Shown: positions 1 through 5,881 of the stretch, one piece after another
Position numbering within the stretch: position 1 is the stretch's first letter
How the letters are laid out: the number at the start of each line of letters is the position of its first letter
Assembly (NCBI GenBank): GCA_946477805.1
Contig: CAMKZP010000188.1
Span: 1-7,177 of the forward strand
Reading direction: 5' to 3'
Source of the DNA: an uncultured Enterobacter sp.
GTDB lineage: Bacteria; Pseudomonadota; Gammaproteobacteria; Enterobacterales; Enterobacteriaceae
Length of the DNA stretch: 7,177 nt
Notes under the pieces: generated by a model
Database searches by the model: none
Told to the model about the DNA's origin: nothing
What the model saw: the letters and a program-made list of their open reading frames with translations, nothing else
Position numbers and translations under genes: made by a program

Positions 1-401
1 CCTTTATAGGTGCTACCGTCACCCCAGATGTTCACGCCATCTTCTTTCATGGCGGCAACCAGCATGGTGCCGGTAACGGCGCGGCCCAGCGGGGTGGTGT
101 TGAAATAGGTCAGGCCGCCGGTGGTGTTATGGAAAGCGCCGCACTGGATAGCCGCAATACCTTCCGCAACCAGCTGCTTACGACAGTCAATCAGTCGTGC
201 ATTCTCTGCGCCATACTCCATGGCACGACGAGGGATTGCGTCATAATCGTCCTCATCCGGCTGACCCAGGTTCGCAGTATATGCATAAGGAACCGCTCCC
301 TTTTGGCGCATCCACAGCAGTGCAGCGCTGGTGTCCAGGCCGCCAGAAAAGGCGATGCCAATACGTTGTCCAACCGGAAGATGCTTGAGAATCGTCGTCA
401 T
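1..401 (-). CDS. argG: Argininosuccinate synthase, N-terminal part (cut by window edge)
   Basis: ArgG joins citrulline and aspartate using ATP to give argininosuccinate, the penultimate step of arginine synthesis, in the cytoplasm. Read on the minus strand from the ATG at 401, the frame stays open for 133 full codons to the window edge. It begins MTTILKHLPVGQRIGIAFSG and contains the ATP-pyrophosphatase P-loop SGGLDTS at residues 19-25. Further on come YTANLGQPDEDDY and the TTGGLTYFNTTPLGR stretch, all typical of the E. coli-type enzyme (about 447 residues), so roughly 70% of the gene lies outside the window. A modest Shine-Dalgarno (AGGG, plus-strand 411-414) lies 9 bases upstream of the start. 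The gene diverges from metY, and ARG boxes sit at 450-488 over its likely promoter. Identification is secure; only the rest of the gene is unseen. Confidence 0.97.
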   Translation of the reverse strand, partial: MTTILKHLPVGQRIGIAFSGGLDTSAALLWMRQKGAVPYAYTANLGQPDEDDYDAIPRRAMEYGAENARLIDCRKQLVAEGIAAIQCGAFHNTTGGLTYFNTTPLGRAVTGTMLVAAMKEDGVNIWGDGSTYK

Positions 402-449
402 AAAATAAAACCCTGCTTGATTGACTGATTAGAGACCGCTTTCGCTCTC

Positions 450-488
450 GTTGCATGTTTATGCAAAATTAGTGAGTATTCATTTAAT
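450..488. promoter_or_regulatory. Tandem ARG boxes (ArgR operator) of argG
   Basis: There are two 18-bp boxes, 450-467 and 471-488, separated by exactly 3 bp, the classic spacing for one ArgR hexamer. Box 1 has the core TGCAT-GTTT-ATGCA within a perfect 6-bp inverted repeat (TTGCAT/ATGCAA). Box 2 has the core TGAGT-ATTC-ATTTA, matching 8 of 10 arm positions of the consensus TGAAT-N4-ATTCA. ArgR with bound arginine represses arginine genes through such pairs, and the pair sits 49-87 bp upstream of the argG start. A further AT-rich half site (AAAATTCA near 533-540) might be a third, weaker box. Confidence 0.8.
458..487 (-). promoter_or_regulatory. Candidate argG promoter
   Basis: On the minus strand, TTAAAT (482-487) and CATAAA (458-463) are separated by 18 bp and could act as -35 and -10 hexamers. 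The match is only moderate (3/6 and 4/6). The hexamers lie inside the two ARG boxes, so bound ArgR would block RNA polymerase directly. The placement supports the call more than the sequence match does. Confidence 0.4.
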
Positions 489-566
489 CATCTTTTGTCG
501 ATGACCGGAAGAGAAGCCTGCATTTTTTGTAAAAAATTCACCGTATTTACCCTGACTCAAGTTGGG

Positions 567-596
567 TTGACAGGTGGGGTCATCTATTAATATACT
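567..596 (+). promoter_or_regulatory. Upstream candidate promoter for metY operon
   Basis: A perfect -35 TTGACA (567-572) is followed after 18 bp by a near-perfect -10 TATACT (591-596). This predicts transcription starting near 603, about 85 bases before the tRNA. It reads towards metY, and transcripts from it would need 5' trimming by RNase P to release the tRNA. The hexamers are strong; use in vivo is inferred. Confidence 0.6.
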
Positions 597-643
597 AAAC
601 GCCGATTTTACGTCCCGTCTTCGGTACCAAATCCCAGCATTAT

Positions 644-672
644 TTGCAAATTCTCACCAAAACGCGTAGAAT
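644..672 (+). promoter_or_regulatory. Proximal metY promoter
   Basis: TTGCAA (644-649), an optimal 17-bp spacer and TAGAAT (667-672) predict a start near 679. That leaves only about 9 leader bases before the tRNA at 688, a layout common for stable-RNA promoters. It would be the most direct promoter for metY and the downstream operon. It may act together with the stronger-looking hexamers at 567-596. Confidence 0.6.
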
Positions 673-687
673 TTGCCACGTTTCAGG

Positions 688-764
<77 letters not shown>

Positions 765-766
765 CT

Positions 767-795
767 TTCCCATAAAGTTCTTTTTCAAATATACT
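767..795 (+). promoter_or_regulatory. Candidate internal promoter just after metY
   Basis: TTCCCA (767-772), 17 bp and TATACT (790-795) predict a start near 802. The -10 is good and the -35 is weak (4/6). The position matches the secondary promoter described between metY and rimP in E. coli. It would give a transcript carrying rimP-nusA-infB without the tRNA. Confidence 0.4.
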
Positions 796-839
796 GTGAA
801 GACGTTGAGGCTTCGTAGCTGGATTTGAAAAAATTCTTT
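774..839 (+). promoter_or_regulatory. Long leader hairpin, probable RNase III processing site
   Basis: A perfect 10-bp inverted repeat (781-790 TTTTTCAAAT with 823-832 ATTTGAAAAA) encloses a second helix (794-801 with 811-818, 8 pairs including two G-U). It is flanked by a 4-bp outer helix (774-777 with 836-839). The result is one long, interrupted duplex, the kind RNase III cuts. In E. coli, RNase III cleavage in the metY-nusA-infB leader separates the tRNA from the mRNA. The pairing is read from the sequence; the cleavage is by analogy. Confidence 0.55.
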
Positions 840-854
840 CAGAAAGTGCTCCAG

Positions 855-868
855 GCCACAGTTGTGGC
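855..868 (+). other. Small leader hairpin
   Basis: GCCAC (855-859) pairs with GTGGC (864-868) around an AGTT loop. No T-run follows, so it is not an intrinsic terminator. It lies between the long hairpin and the first terminator. It might be a NusA/RNA polymerase pause hairpin or simply a spacer fold. Confidence 0.3.
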
Positions 869-886
869 TATAGGGTTCAGTTATCT

Positions 887-912
887 AAAGCCCCGATTTA
901 TCGGGGTTTTTT
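887..912 (+). terminator. Intrinsic terminator 1 in the metY-rimP leader
   Basis: CCCCGA (891-896) pairs with TCGGGG (901-906) around TTTA and is followed by six T (907-912). Upstream AAA plus a G-U pair can extend the stem. It has canonical form and should end part of the transcription that has passed metY. The genes behind it are essential, so read-through or antitermination must be substantial. Confidence 0.85.
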
Positions 913-934
913 GTTATCTGACTACAGAATAACT

Positions 935-954
935 GGGCTTTACGCCCTTTTTTT
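935..954 (+). terminator. Intrinsic terminator 2, immediately before rimP
   Basis: GGGC (935-938) pairs with GCCC (944-947) around TTTAC, followed by seven T (948-954). The stem is short but GC-only. It ends 17 bases before the rimP start codon and works in tandem with the hairpin at 887-912. It is a plausible control point for the operon, where NusA is known in E. coli to affect its own expression. Confidence 0.7.
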
Positions 955-971
955 ATGTCTTGGGGGTGGGC

Positions 972-1424
972 TTGTCCACATTAGAGCAAAAATTAACAGA
1001 GATGATTACTGCACCGGTCGAAGCACTGGGCTACGAACTGGTTGGCATCGAATTCGTTCGCGGCCGCACATCGACGCTGCGCATCTATATTGATAGTGAA
1101 GATGGCATCAATGTTGATGATTGTGCTGATGTTAGCCACCAGGTCAGTGCGGTAATGGATGTTGAAGATCCGATTACCGTTGCGTACAACCTGGAAGTTT
1201 CCTCACCTGGCCTCGATCGTCCGATGTTTACGGCCGAGCACTATGTGCGCTTTACCGGTGAAGAAGTGGCTCTCGTTCTGCGTATGGCCGTACAGAACCG
1301 CCGCAAATGGCAGGGTGTCATTAAAGCCGTTGAGGGCGAGATGATCACGGTGACAGTCGAAGGCAAAGATGAAGTGTTCGCGCTGAGTAATATCCAGAAG
1401 GCGAACCTGGTTCCCCACTTTTAA
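972..1424 (+). CDS. rimP: Ribosome maturation factor RimP
   Basis: RimP binds the 30S subunit and helps late maturation of its 3' domain, near the S12 assembly step. The frame gives 150 residues from the TTG at 972 (STLEQKLTEMITAPVEAL...), the same length and start as the E. coli protein. An in-frame TTG at 960 would add four residues (GVGL before STLEQ), but it overlaps the purine-rich GGGGGTGG (962-969). That stretch makes a fitting Shine-Dalgarno only for 972, so 972 is preferred. The N-terminal RimP domain spans roughly residues 8-80 (with GYELVGIEF, RIYIDSEDGI and LEVSSPGLDRP), and an SH3-like C-terminal domain ends in NIQKANLVPHF. The protein is complete, with TAA at 1422-1424, and nusA follows after 28 bp. 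The rare TTG start and the terminator just upstream suggest restrained expression. Confidence 0.97.
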   Translation: MSTLEQKLTEMITAPVEALGYELVGIEFVRGRTSTLRIYIDSEDGINVDDCADVSHQVSAVMDVEDPITVAYNLEVSSPGLDRPMFTAEHYVRFTGEEVALVLRMAVQNRRKWQGVIKAVEGEMITVTVEGKDEVFALSNIQKANLVPHF

Positions 1425-1452
1425 CAGTCTGGATTGAGGTGAAAAGCCCGCG

Positions 1453-2955
1453 ATGAACAAAGAAATTTTGGCTGTTGTTGAAGCCGTCTCCAATGAGAAA
1501 TCACTGCCGCGTGAGAAGATTTTCGAAGCGCTGGAAAGTGCACTGGCTACAGCAACCAAGAAAAAATACGAACAAGAGATCGATGTTCGCGTAGAAATCG
1601 ATCGTAAAAGCGGTGACTTCGATACATTCCGTCGTTGGGTAATCGTAGAAGAAGTGACCCAGCCGACCAAAGAGATCACCCTGGAAGCCGCGCGTTACGA
1701 AGACGAAAGTCTGAACGTGGGCGAGTACGTTGAAGATCAGATTGAATCTGTTACCTTCGACCGTATCACCACCCAGACCGCGAAGCAGGTCATCGTACAG
1801 AAAGTTCGCGAAGCTGAACGTGCGCTGGTCGTCGATCAGTTCCGCGATCAGGAAGGCGAAATCATCACCGGCGTGGTGAAGAAGGTGAACCGCGATAACA
1901 TCTCTCTGGAGATCAAATCCGAAGGGCTGCCGGGTAACGCTGAAGCTGTGATCCTGCGTGAAGACATGCTGCCGCGTGAAAACTTCCGCCCAGGCGACCG
2001 TATCCGCGGTGTTCTGTACGCCGTGCGTCCAGAAGCGCGTGGTGCGCAGCTGTTCGTGACCCGTTCTAAGCCAGAGATGCTGGTCGAACTGTTCCGTATC
2101 GAAGTGCCGGAAATTGGCGAAGAAGTTATCGAAATCAAAGCGGCGGCCCGCGATCCGGGTTCCCGTGCGAAAATCGCGGTGAAAACCAACGACAAGCGTA
2201 TCGACCCGGTCGGGGCTTGCGTAGGTATGCGCGGTGCGCGCGTTCAGGCGGTTTCTACCGAACTGGGCGGCGAGCGTATCGATATCGTTCTGTGGGACGA
2301 TAACCCGGCGCAGTTCGTAATCAACGCAATGGCTCCGGCTGATGTGGCGTCTATCGTTGTTGACGAAGACAAACACACCATGGATATCGCTGTAGAAGCG
2401 GGCAACCTGGCGCAGGCGATCGGCCGTAACGGTCAGAACGTACGCCTGGCGTCACAGCTGAGCGGCTGGGAACTCAACGTGATGACCGTTGATGACCTGC
2501 AGGCTAAGCATCAGGCTGAAGCCCACGCGGCGATCGATACCTTCACTAAATACCTCGACATTGACGAAGATTTCGCCACTGTTCTGGTTGAAGAAGGTTT
2601 CTCTACGCTGGAAGAACTGGCCTACGTGCCAATGAAAGAGCTGCTGGAAATTGACGGTCTGGATGAACAAACCGTTGAAGCCCTGCGTGAACGCGCTAAA
2701 AACGCACTGACCACCCTGGCACTGGCTCAGGAAGAAAGCCTTGGCGATAAGAAGCCGGCTGATGACCTGCTGAATCTGGAAGGTCTTGATCGTGCGATTG
2801 CGTTCAAGCTGGCTGCCCGTGGTGTTTGTACGCTGGAAGATCTCGCTGAGCAAGGCGTTGATGACCTGGCTGATATCGAAGGTTTAACCGACGAGAAAGC
2901 CGGCGAACTCATCATGGCCGCACGTAATATTTGCTGGTTCGGCGACGAAGCGTAA
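1453..2955 (+). CDS. nusA: Transcription termination/antitermination factor NusA
   Basis: NusA binds RNA polymerase near the RNA exit channel. It lengthens pauses, promotes hairpin folding at terminators and takes part in antitermination complexes. The 500 residues run as follows: an RNA-polymerase-binding N-terminal domain (about 1-130), an S1 domain (about 135-205), KH1 with VGMRGARV (GMRG at 258-261), KH2 with IGRNGQNV (GRNG at 324-327), and two acidic repeats (about 365-427 and 440-500, ending NICWFGDEA) of the gammaproteobacterial type. The first binds the alpha-subunit C-terminal domain in E. coli. E. coli NusA has 495 residues. The five extra lie in an S1 loop, where EIKSEGLPG (153-161) replaces DLGN. 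GAGGTGA (1436-1442) is the Shine-Dalgarno, and the gene ends in tandem TAA TAA. infB starts 24 bp later. Confidence 0.98.
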   Translation: MNKEILAVVEAVSNEKSLPREKIFEALESALATATKKKYEQEIDVRVEIDRKSGDFDTFRRWVIVEEVTQPTKEITLEAARYEDESLNVGEYVEDQIESVTFDRITTQTAKQVIVQKVREAERALVVDQFRDQEGEIITGVVKKVNRDNISLEIKSEGLPGNAEAVILREDMLPRENFRPGDRIRGVLYAVRPEARGAQLFVTRSKPEMLVELFRIEVPEIGEEVIEIKAAARDPGSRAKIAVKTNDKRIDPVGACVGMRGARVQAVSTELGGERIDIVLWDDNPAQFVINAMAPADVASIVVDEDKHTMDIAVEAGNLAQAIGRNGQNVRLASQLSGWELNVMTVDDLQAKHQAEAHAAIDTFTKYLDIDEDFATVLVEEGFSTLEELAYVPMKELLEIDGLDEQTVEALRERAKNALTTLALAQEESLGDKKPADDLLNLEGLDRAIAFKLAARGVCTLEDLAEQGVDDLADIEGLTDEKAGELIMAARNICWFGDEA

Positions 2956-2979
2956 TAAACTGTAGCAGGAAGGAACAGC

Positions 2980-5670
2980 ATGACTGATGTAACTGTAAAA
3001 ACGTTGGCTGCCGAAATTCAGACTTCCGTGGACCGCCTGGTACAGCAATTTGCTGATGCAGGGATCCCGAAGTCCGCTGATGACTCAGTGACCGCGCAAG
3101 AGAAACAAACCTTATTATCGCACCTGAACCGCGAACACGGTTCGGCGCCTGATAAACTGACGTTACAGCGCAAAACGCGCAGTACGTTAAATGTTCCAGG
3201 TACCGGTGGCAAAAGCAAATCGGTACAAATCGAAGTCCGCAAGACGCGCACCTTTGTAAAACGTGATCCGCAAGAGGCTGAACGCCTTGCCGCGGAAGAG
3301 CAGGCACAGCGTGAAGCGGAAGAACAAGCTCAGCGTGAGGCAGAAGCAACTGCCAAACGTGAGGCAGAATTAAAAGCTGAACGTGAGGCCGCAGAAAAAG
3401 CGAAGCGCGATGCCAGTGATAAAGCGAAGCGTGACGCGGCGGAAAAAGACAAAGTGAGCAATCAACAGACTGACGAAATGACCAAAACAGCCCAGACGGA
3501 AAAAGCCCGTCGTGAAAATGAAGCTGCTGAACTGAAGCGTAAAGCGGAAGAAGAAGCACGCCGTAAGCTGGAAGAAGACGCACGTCGTGTTGCTGAAGAA
3601 GCGCGCCGTATGGCAGAAGAAAACGAGAAGAATGGTATTAATCCTGTCGAGCCGACGGAAGATACCAGTGACTATCACGTAACCACTTCTCAGCACGCAC
3701 GTCAGGCAGAAGACGAAAACGACCGCGAAGTTGAGGGTGGCCGTGGCCGTACCCGCACCGCGTCGAAAACTGCCCGTCCTCAGAAGAAAGGCAACAAGCA
3801 CGCTGAATCCAAAGCCGATCGCGAAGAAGCGCGCGCAGCGGGCCGCGGTGGTAAAGGCGGCAAGCGTAAAGGTTCCGCGCTGCAGCAAGGCTTCCAGAAG
3901 CCAGCTCAGGCTGTTAACCGTGACGTTATCATTGGCGAAACCATCACCGTTGGCGATCTGGCGAACAAGATGGCGGTTAAAGGCTCTCAGGTCATCAAAG
4001 CGATGATGAAGCTGGGCGCAATGGCCACCATCAACCAGGTTATCGACCAGGAAACCGCACAGCTGGTTGCCGAAGAGATGGGCCACAAAGTTATCCTGCG
4101 TCGTGAAAACGAGCTGGAAGAAGCAGTAATGAGCGACCGTGACACTGGCGCAGCGGCTGAACCGCGTGCACCGGTTGTGACCATCATGGGTCACGTTGAC
4201 CACGGTAAAACCTCTCTGCTCGACTACATTCGTTCTACTAAGGTTGCCTCCGGCGAAGCGGGTGGTATTACCCAGCACATCGGTGCGTACCATGTAGAAA
4301 CCGAAAACGGCATGATCACCTTCCTGGATACCCCAGGCCACGCAGCGTTTACCTCAATGCGTGCTCGTGGTGCTCAGGCAACGGATATCGTTGTACTGGT
4401 TGTTGCTGCCGACGATGGCGTGATGCCACAGACCATTGAAGCTATCCAGCACGCAAAAGCGGCGCAGGTGCCTCTGGTTGTTGCAGTGAACAAAATCGAT
4501 AAGCCAGAAGCCGACATGGACCGCGTTAAGAACGAACTGTCTCAGTACGGCGTTATGCCGGAAGAGTGGGGCGGCGAAGCGCAGTTCATCCCTGTATCTG
4601 CTAAAGCGGGTACCGGTATCGACGACCTGCTGAACGCTATCCTGCTGCAGGCTGAAGTTCTGGAACTGAAAGCGATTCGTAACGGTATGGCGAGCGGCGC
4701 GGTTATCGAATCCTTCCTGGATAAAGGCCGTGGTCCGGTTGCTACGGTTCTGGTTCGTGAAGGTACGCTGCACAAGGGCGATATCGTTCTGTGCGGCTTC
4801 GAATACGGTCGCGTTCGTGCGATGCGTAACGAACTGGGCCAGGAAGTGCTGGAAGCAGGTCCATCTATTCCGGTCGAAATCCTGGGTCTGTCCGGTGTTC
4901 CGGCTGCCGGTGATGAAGTGACCGTTGTGCGTGACGAGAAAAAAGCGCGTGAAGTGGCACTGTATCGTCAGGGCAAATTCCGTGAAGTTAAGCTGGCTCG
5001 TCAGCAGAAATCTAAGCTCGAGAACATGTTTGCGAACATGACCGAAGGCGAAGTTCACGAAGTGAACATCGTTCTGAAAGCCGACGTTCAGGGTTCTGTG
5101 GAAGCGATTTCCGACTCCTTGCTGAAACTGTCTACTGACGAAGTTAAAGTGAAGATCATCGGTTCTGGCGTAGGTGGCATCACCGAAACCGACGCTACCC
5201 TGGCCGCAGCGTCTAACGCTATCCTGGTTGGCTTCAACGTTCGTGCTGACGCCTCTGCGCGTAAAGTTATCGATGCGGAAAGCCTGGATCTGCGCTACTA
5301 CTCCGTCATCTATAACCTGATCGACGAAGTGAAAGCAGCGATGAGCGGCATGCTGTCTCCTGAGCTGAAACAGCAGATCATCGGTCTGGCTGAAGTACGT
5401 GACGTGTTCAAATCACCGAAATTCGGTGCGATCGCGGGCTGTATGGTTACCGAAGGTAACATCAAGCGTCATAACCCAATCCGCGTACTGCGTGACAACG
5501 TGGTTATCTACGAAGGCGAGCTGGAGTCCCTGCGCCGCTTCAAAGATGACGTTAACGAAGTTCGTAACGGCATGGAATGTGGTATCGGCGTGAAGAACTA
5601 CAACGACGTTCGCGTTGGCGATATGATCGAAGTGTTCGAGATCATCGAAATTCAGCGTACCATCGCGTAA
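2980..5670 (+). CDS. infB: Translation initiation factor IF-2
   Basis: IF2 is the GTPase that binds fMet-tRNA, places it in the P site of the 30S subunit and promotes 50S joining. The protein has 896 residues (E. coli 890). It starts with an IF2N domain (1-50). A lysine/glutamate/alanine-rich helical linker with imperfect QREAEEQ/KREAE-type repeats follows (about 95-215), then a basic, variable linker (about 215-310). A second IF2N-like domain (315-385) precedes the G domain with G1 GHVDHGKT (404-411), G3 DTPGH (450-454), G4 NKID (504-507) and G5 SAK (540-542). Domains II, C1 and the tRNA-binding C2 reach the end (EIIEIQRTIA). All GTPase motifs are intact. AGGAAGGA (2967-2974) is a strong Shine-Dalgarno. 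Compared with E. coli, differences concentrate in the linker around residues 215-265. Confidence 0.99.
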   Translation: MTDVTVKTLAAEIQTSVDRLVQQFADAGIPKSADDSVTAQEKQTLLSHLNREHGSAPDKLTLQRKTRSTLNVPGTGGKSKSVQIEVRKTRTFVKRDPQEAERLAAEEQAQREAEEQAQREAEATAKREAELKAEREAAEKAKRDASDKAKRDAAEKDKVSNQQTDEMTKTAQTEKARRENEAAELKRKAEEEARRKLEEDARRVAEEARRMAEENEKNGINPVEPTEDTSDYHVTTSQHARQAEDENDREVEGGRGRTRTASKTARPQKKGNKHAESKADREEARAAGRGGKGGKRKGSALQQGFQKPAQAVNRDVIIGETITVGDLANKMAVKGSQVIKAMMKLGAMATINQVIDQETAQLVAEEMGHKVILRRENELEEAVMSDRDTGAAAEPRAPVVTIMGHVDHGKTSLLDYIRSTKVASGEAGGITQHIGAYHVETENGMITFLDTPGHAAFTSMRARGAQATDIVVLVVAADDGVMPQTIEAIQHAKAAQVPLVVAVNKIDKPEADMDRVKNELSQYGVMPEEWGGEAQFIPVSAKAGTGIDDLLNAILLQAEVLELKAIRNGMASGAVIESFLDKGRGPVATVLVREGTLHKGDIVLCGFEYGRVRAMRNELGQEVLEAGPSIPVEILGLSGVPAAGDEVTVVRDEKKAREVALYRQGKFREVKLARQQKSKLENMFANMTEGEVHEVNIVLKADVQGSVEAISDSLLKLSTDEVKVKIIGSGVGGITETDATLAAASNAILVGFNVRADASARKVIDAESLDLRYYSVIYNLIDEVKAAMSGMLSPELKQQIIGLAEVRDVFKSPKFGAIAGCMVTEGNIKRHNPIRVLRDNVVIYEGELESLRRFKDDVNEVRNGMECGIGVKNYNDVRVGDMIEVFEIIEIQRTIA
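3454..3480 (+). other. Internal start codons for short IF2 forms (beta/gamma)
   Basis: E. coli infB also makes two shorter proteins from in-frame internal starts: a GTG at codon 158 and an ATG at codon 165. Both are kept here, as GTG at 3454-3456 (codon 159, in KDKVSNQQ) and ATG at 3478-3480 (codon 167). GGCGGAAAAAG lies just upstream of the GTG as a possible weak Shine-Dalgarno; nothing comparable precedes the ATG. The products would run 738 and 730 residues to 5670. Conservation is visible in the sequence; translation from these starts is inferred from E. coli. Confidence 0.6.
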
Positions 5671-5794
5671 TCTTCGTCGGCTTTTGGGCCGCCACTGCGT
5701 TGGCTGCGCTCGTTCACCCCGGTCACATAGTTATCTATGCTCCCGGGGATCACGAGCTTGCCGCCTTGTTGCAACCCAAAATCCTCAGAAGATT
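5669..5794. repeat. ERIC (IRU) intergenic repeat
   Basis: This is a 126-bp imperfect palindrome centred near 5732. Paired arms are AATCTTC/GAAGATT (5669-5675, 5788-5794), TTTTGGG/CCCAAAA (5682-5688, 5775-5781), GCTCG/CGAGC (5708-5712, 5753-5757), CCCCGG/CCGGGG (5717-5722, 5743-5748) and CATAG/CTATG (5726-5730, 5735-5739) around a TTAT loop. The core (CGTTCACCCCGGTCAC and ATGCTCCCGGGGATCAC) matches the ERIC consensus used for the ERIC1R/ERIC2 primers, and the length matches the 126-127 bp family size. ERICs are non-autonomous, transcribed repeats of enterobacteria. The element starts within the infB stop codon and leaves the IF2 C-terminus unchanged. Confidence 0.88.
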
Positions 5795-5801
5795 CACTAG
5801 C

Positions 5802-5832
5802 GTAGGCCGGGTAAGCGAAGCGCCACCCGGCA
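5802..5832. repeat. REP (palindromic unit) element
   Basis: The element starts with GTAG, then GCCGGGT (5806-5812) pairs with ACCCGGC (5825-5831), with an inner GCG/CGC pair (5815-5817, 5821-5823). This is the classic REP layout (GTAGGCCGGRTAAG ... RYCCGGCA). The GTAG foot is the mark recognised by REP-associated tyrosine transposases in related bacteria. The single copy begins 8 bp after the ERIC. REP hairpins in E. coli mRNAs can slow 3' exonucleases, so it may stabilise the infB mRNA end. Confidence 0.85.
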
Positions 5833-5840
5833 ATAATTTC

Positions 5841-5865
5841 AAAAAGGGGCTTTAGCCCCTTTTTT
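5841..5865 (+). terminator. Terminator-like hairpin in front of rbfA
   Basis: GGGGC (5846-5850) pairs with GCCCC (5855-5859) around TTTA, with AAAAA before and six T after (5860-5865). It therefore looks like an intrinsic terminator on the plus strand and, because of the A-run, on the minus strand too. It ends 16 bases before the rbfA ATG and only 4 bases before its Shine-Dalgarno. It probably separates infB expression partly from rbfA-truB. Confidence 0.75.
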
Positions 5866-5881
5866 GTCTGGAGAATTTATT

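Noticed and set aside
129..456. Open frames of 60-99 codons on both strands at the left edge
   Set aside because: They are other-frame readings of argG and its control region, without a ribosome site or recognisable protein; the argG frame itself explains the stretch.
527..542. Possible CRP site (right half TCACC with an AT-rich centre)
   Set aside because: The left half does not resemble TGTGA at the required 6-bp spacing, so the match is too poor to call, although CRP has been linked to this region in E. coli.
944..971. Alternative pairing of GCCC (944-947) with GGGC (968-971) that would hide the rimP ribosome site, riboswitch-like
   Set aside because: Only four pairs with no extension and a 20-base loop; too weak to claim a switch.
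3292..3440. Repetitive stretch in infB considered as a tandem repeat or foreign insert
   Set aside because: It encodes the known charged helical linker of enterobacterial IF2; the repeats are imperfect and in frame.
1203..5058. Long minus-strand open frames opposite nusA and infB (up to 323 codons)
   Set aside because: These are antisense shadows of GC-rich, strongly codon-biased genes; they lack start signals and resemble no protein family.
5577..5855. 92-codon frame running from the infB end through the ERIC and REP
   Set aside because: It begins inside the infB coding region and is otherwise made of repeat sequence; no ribosome site.
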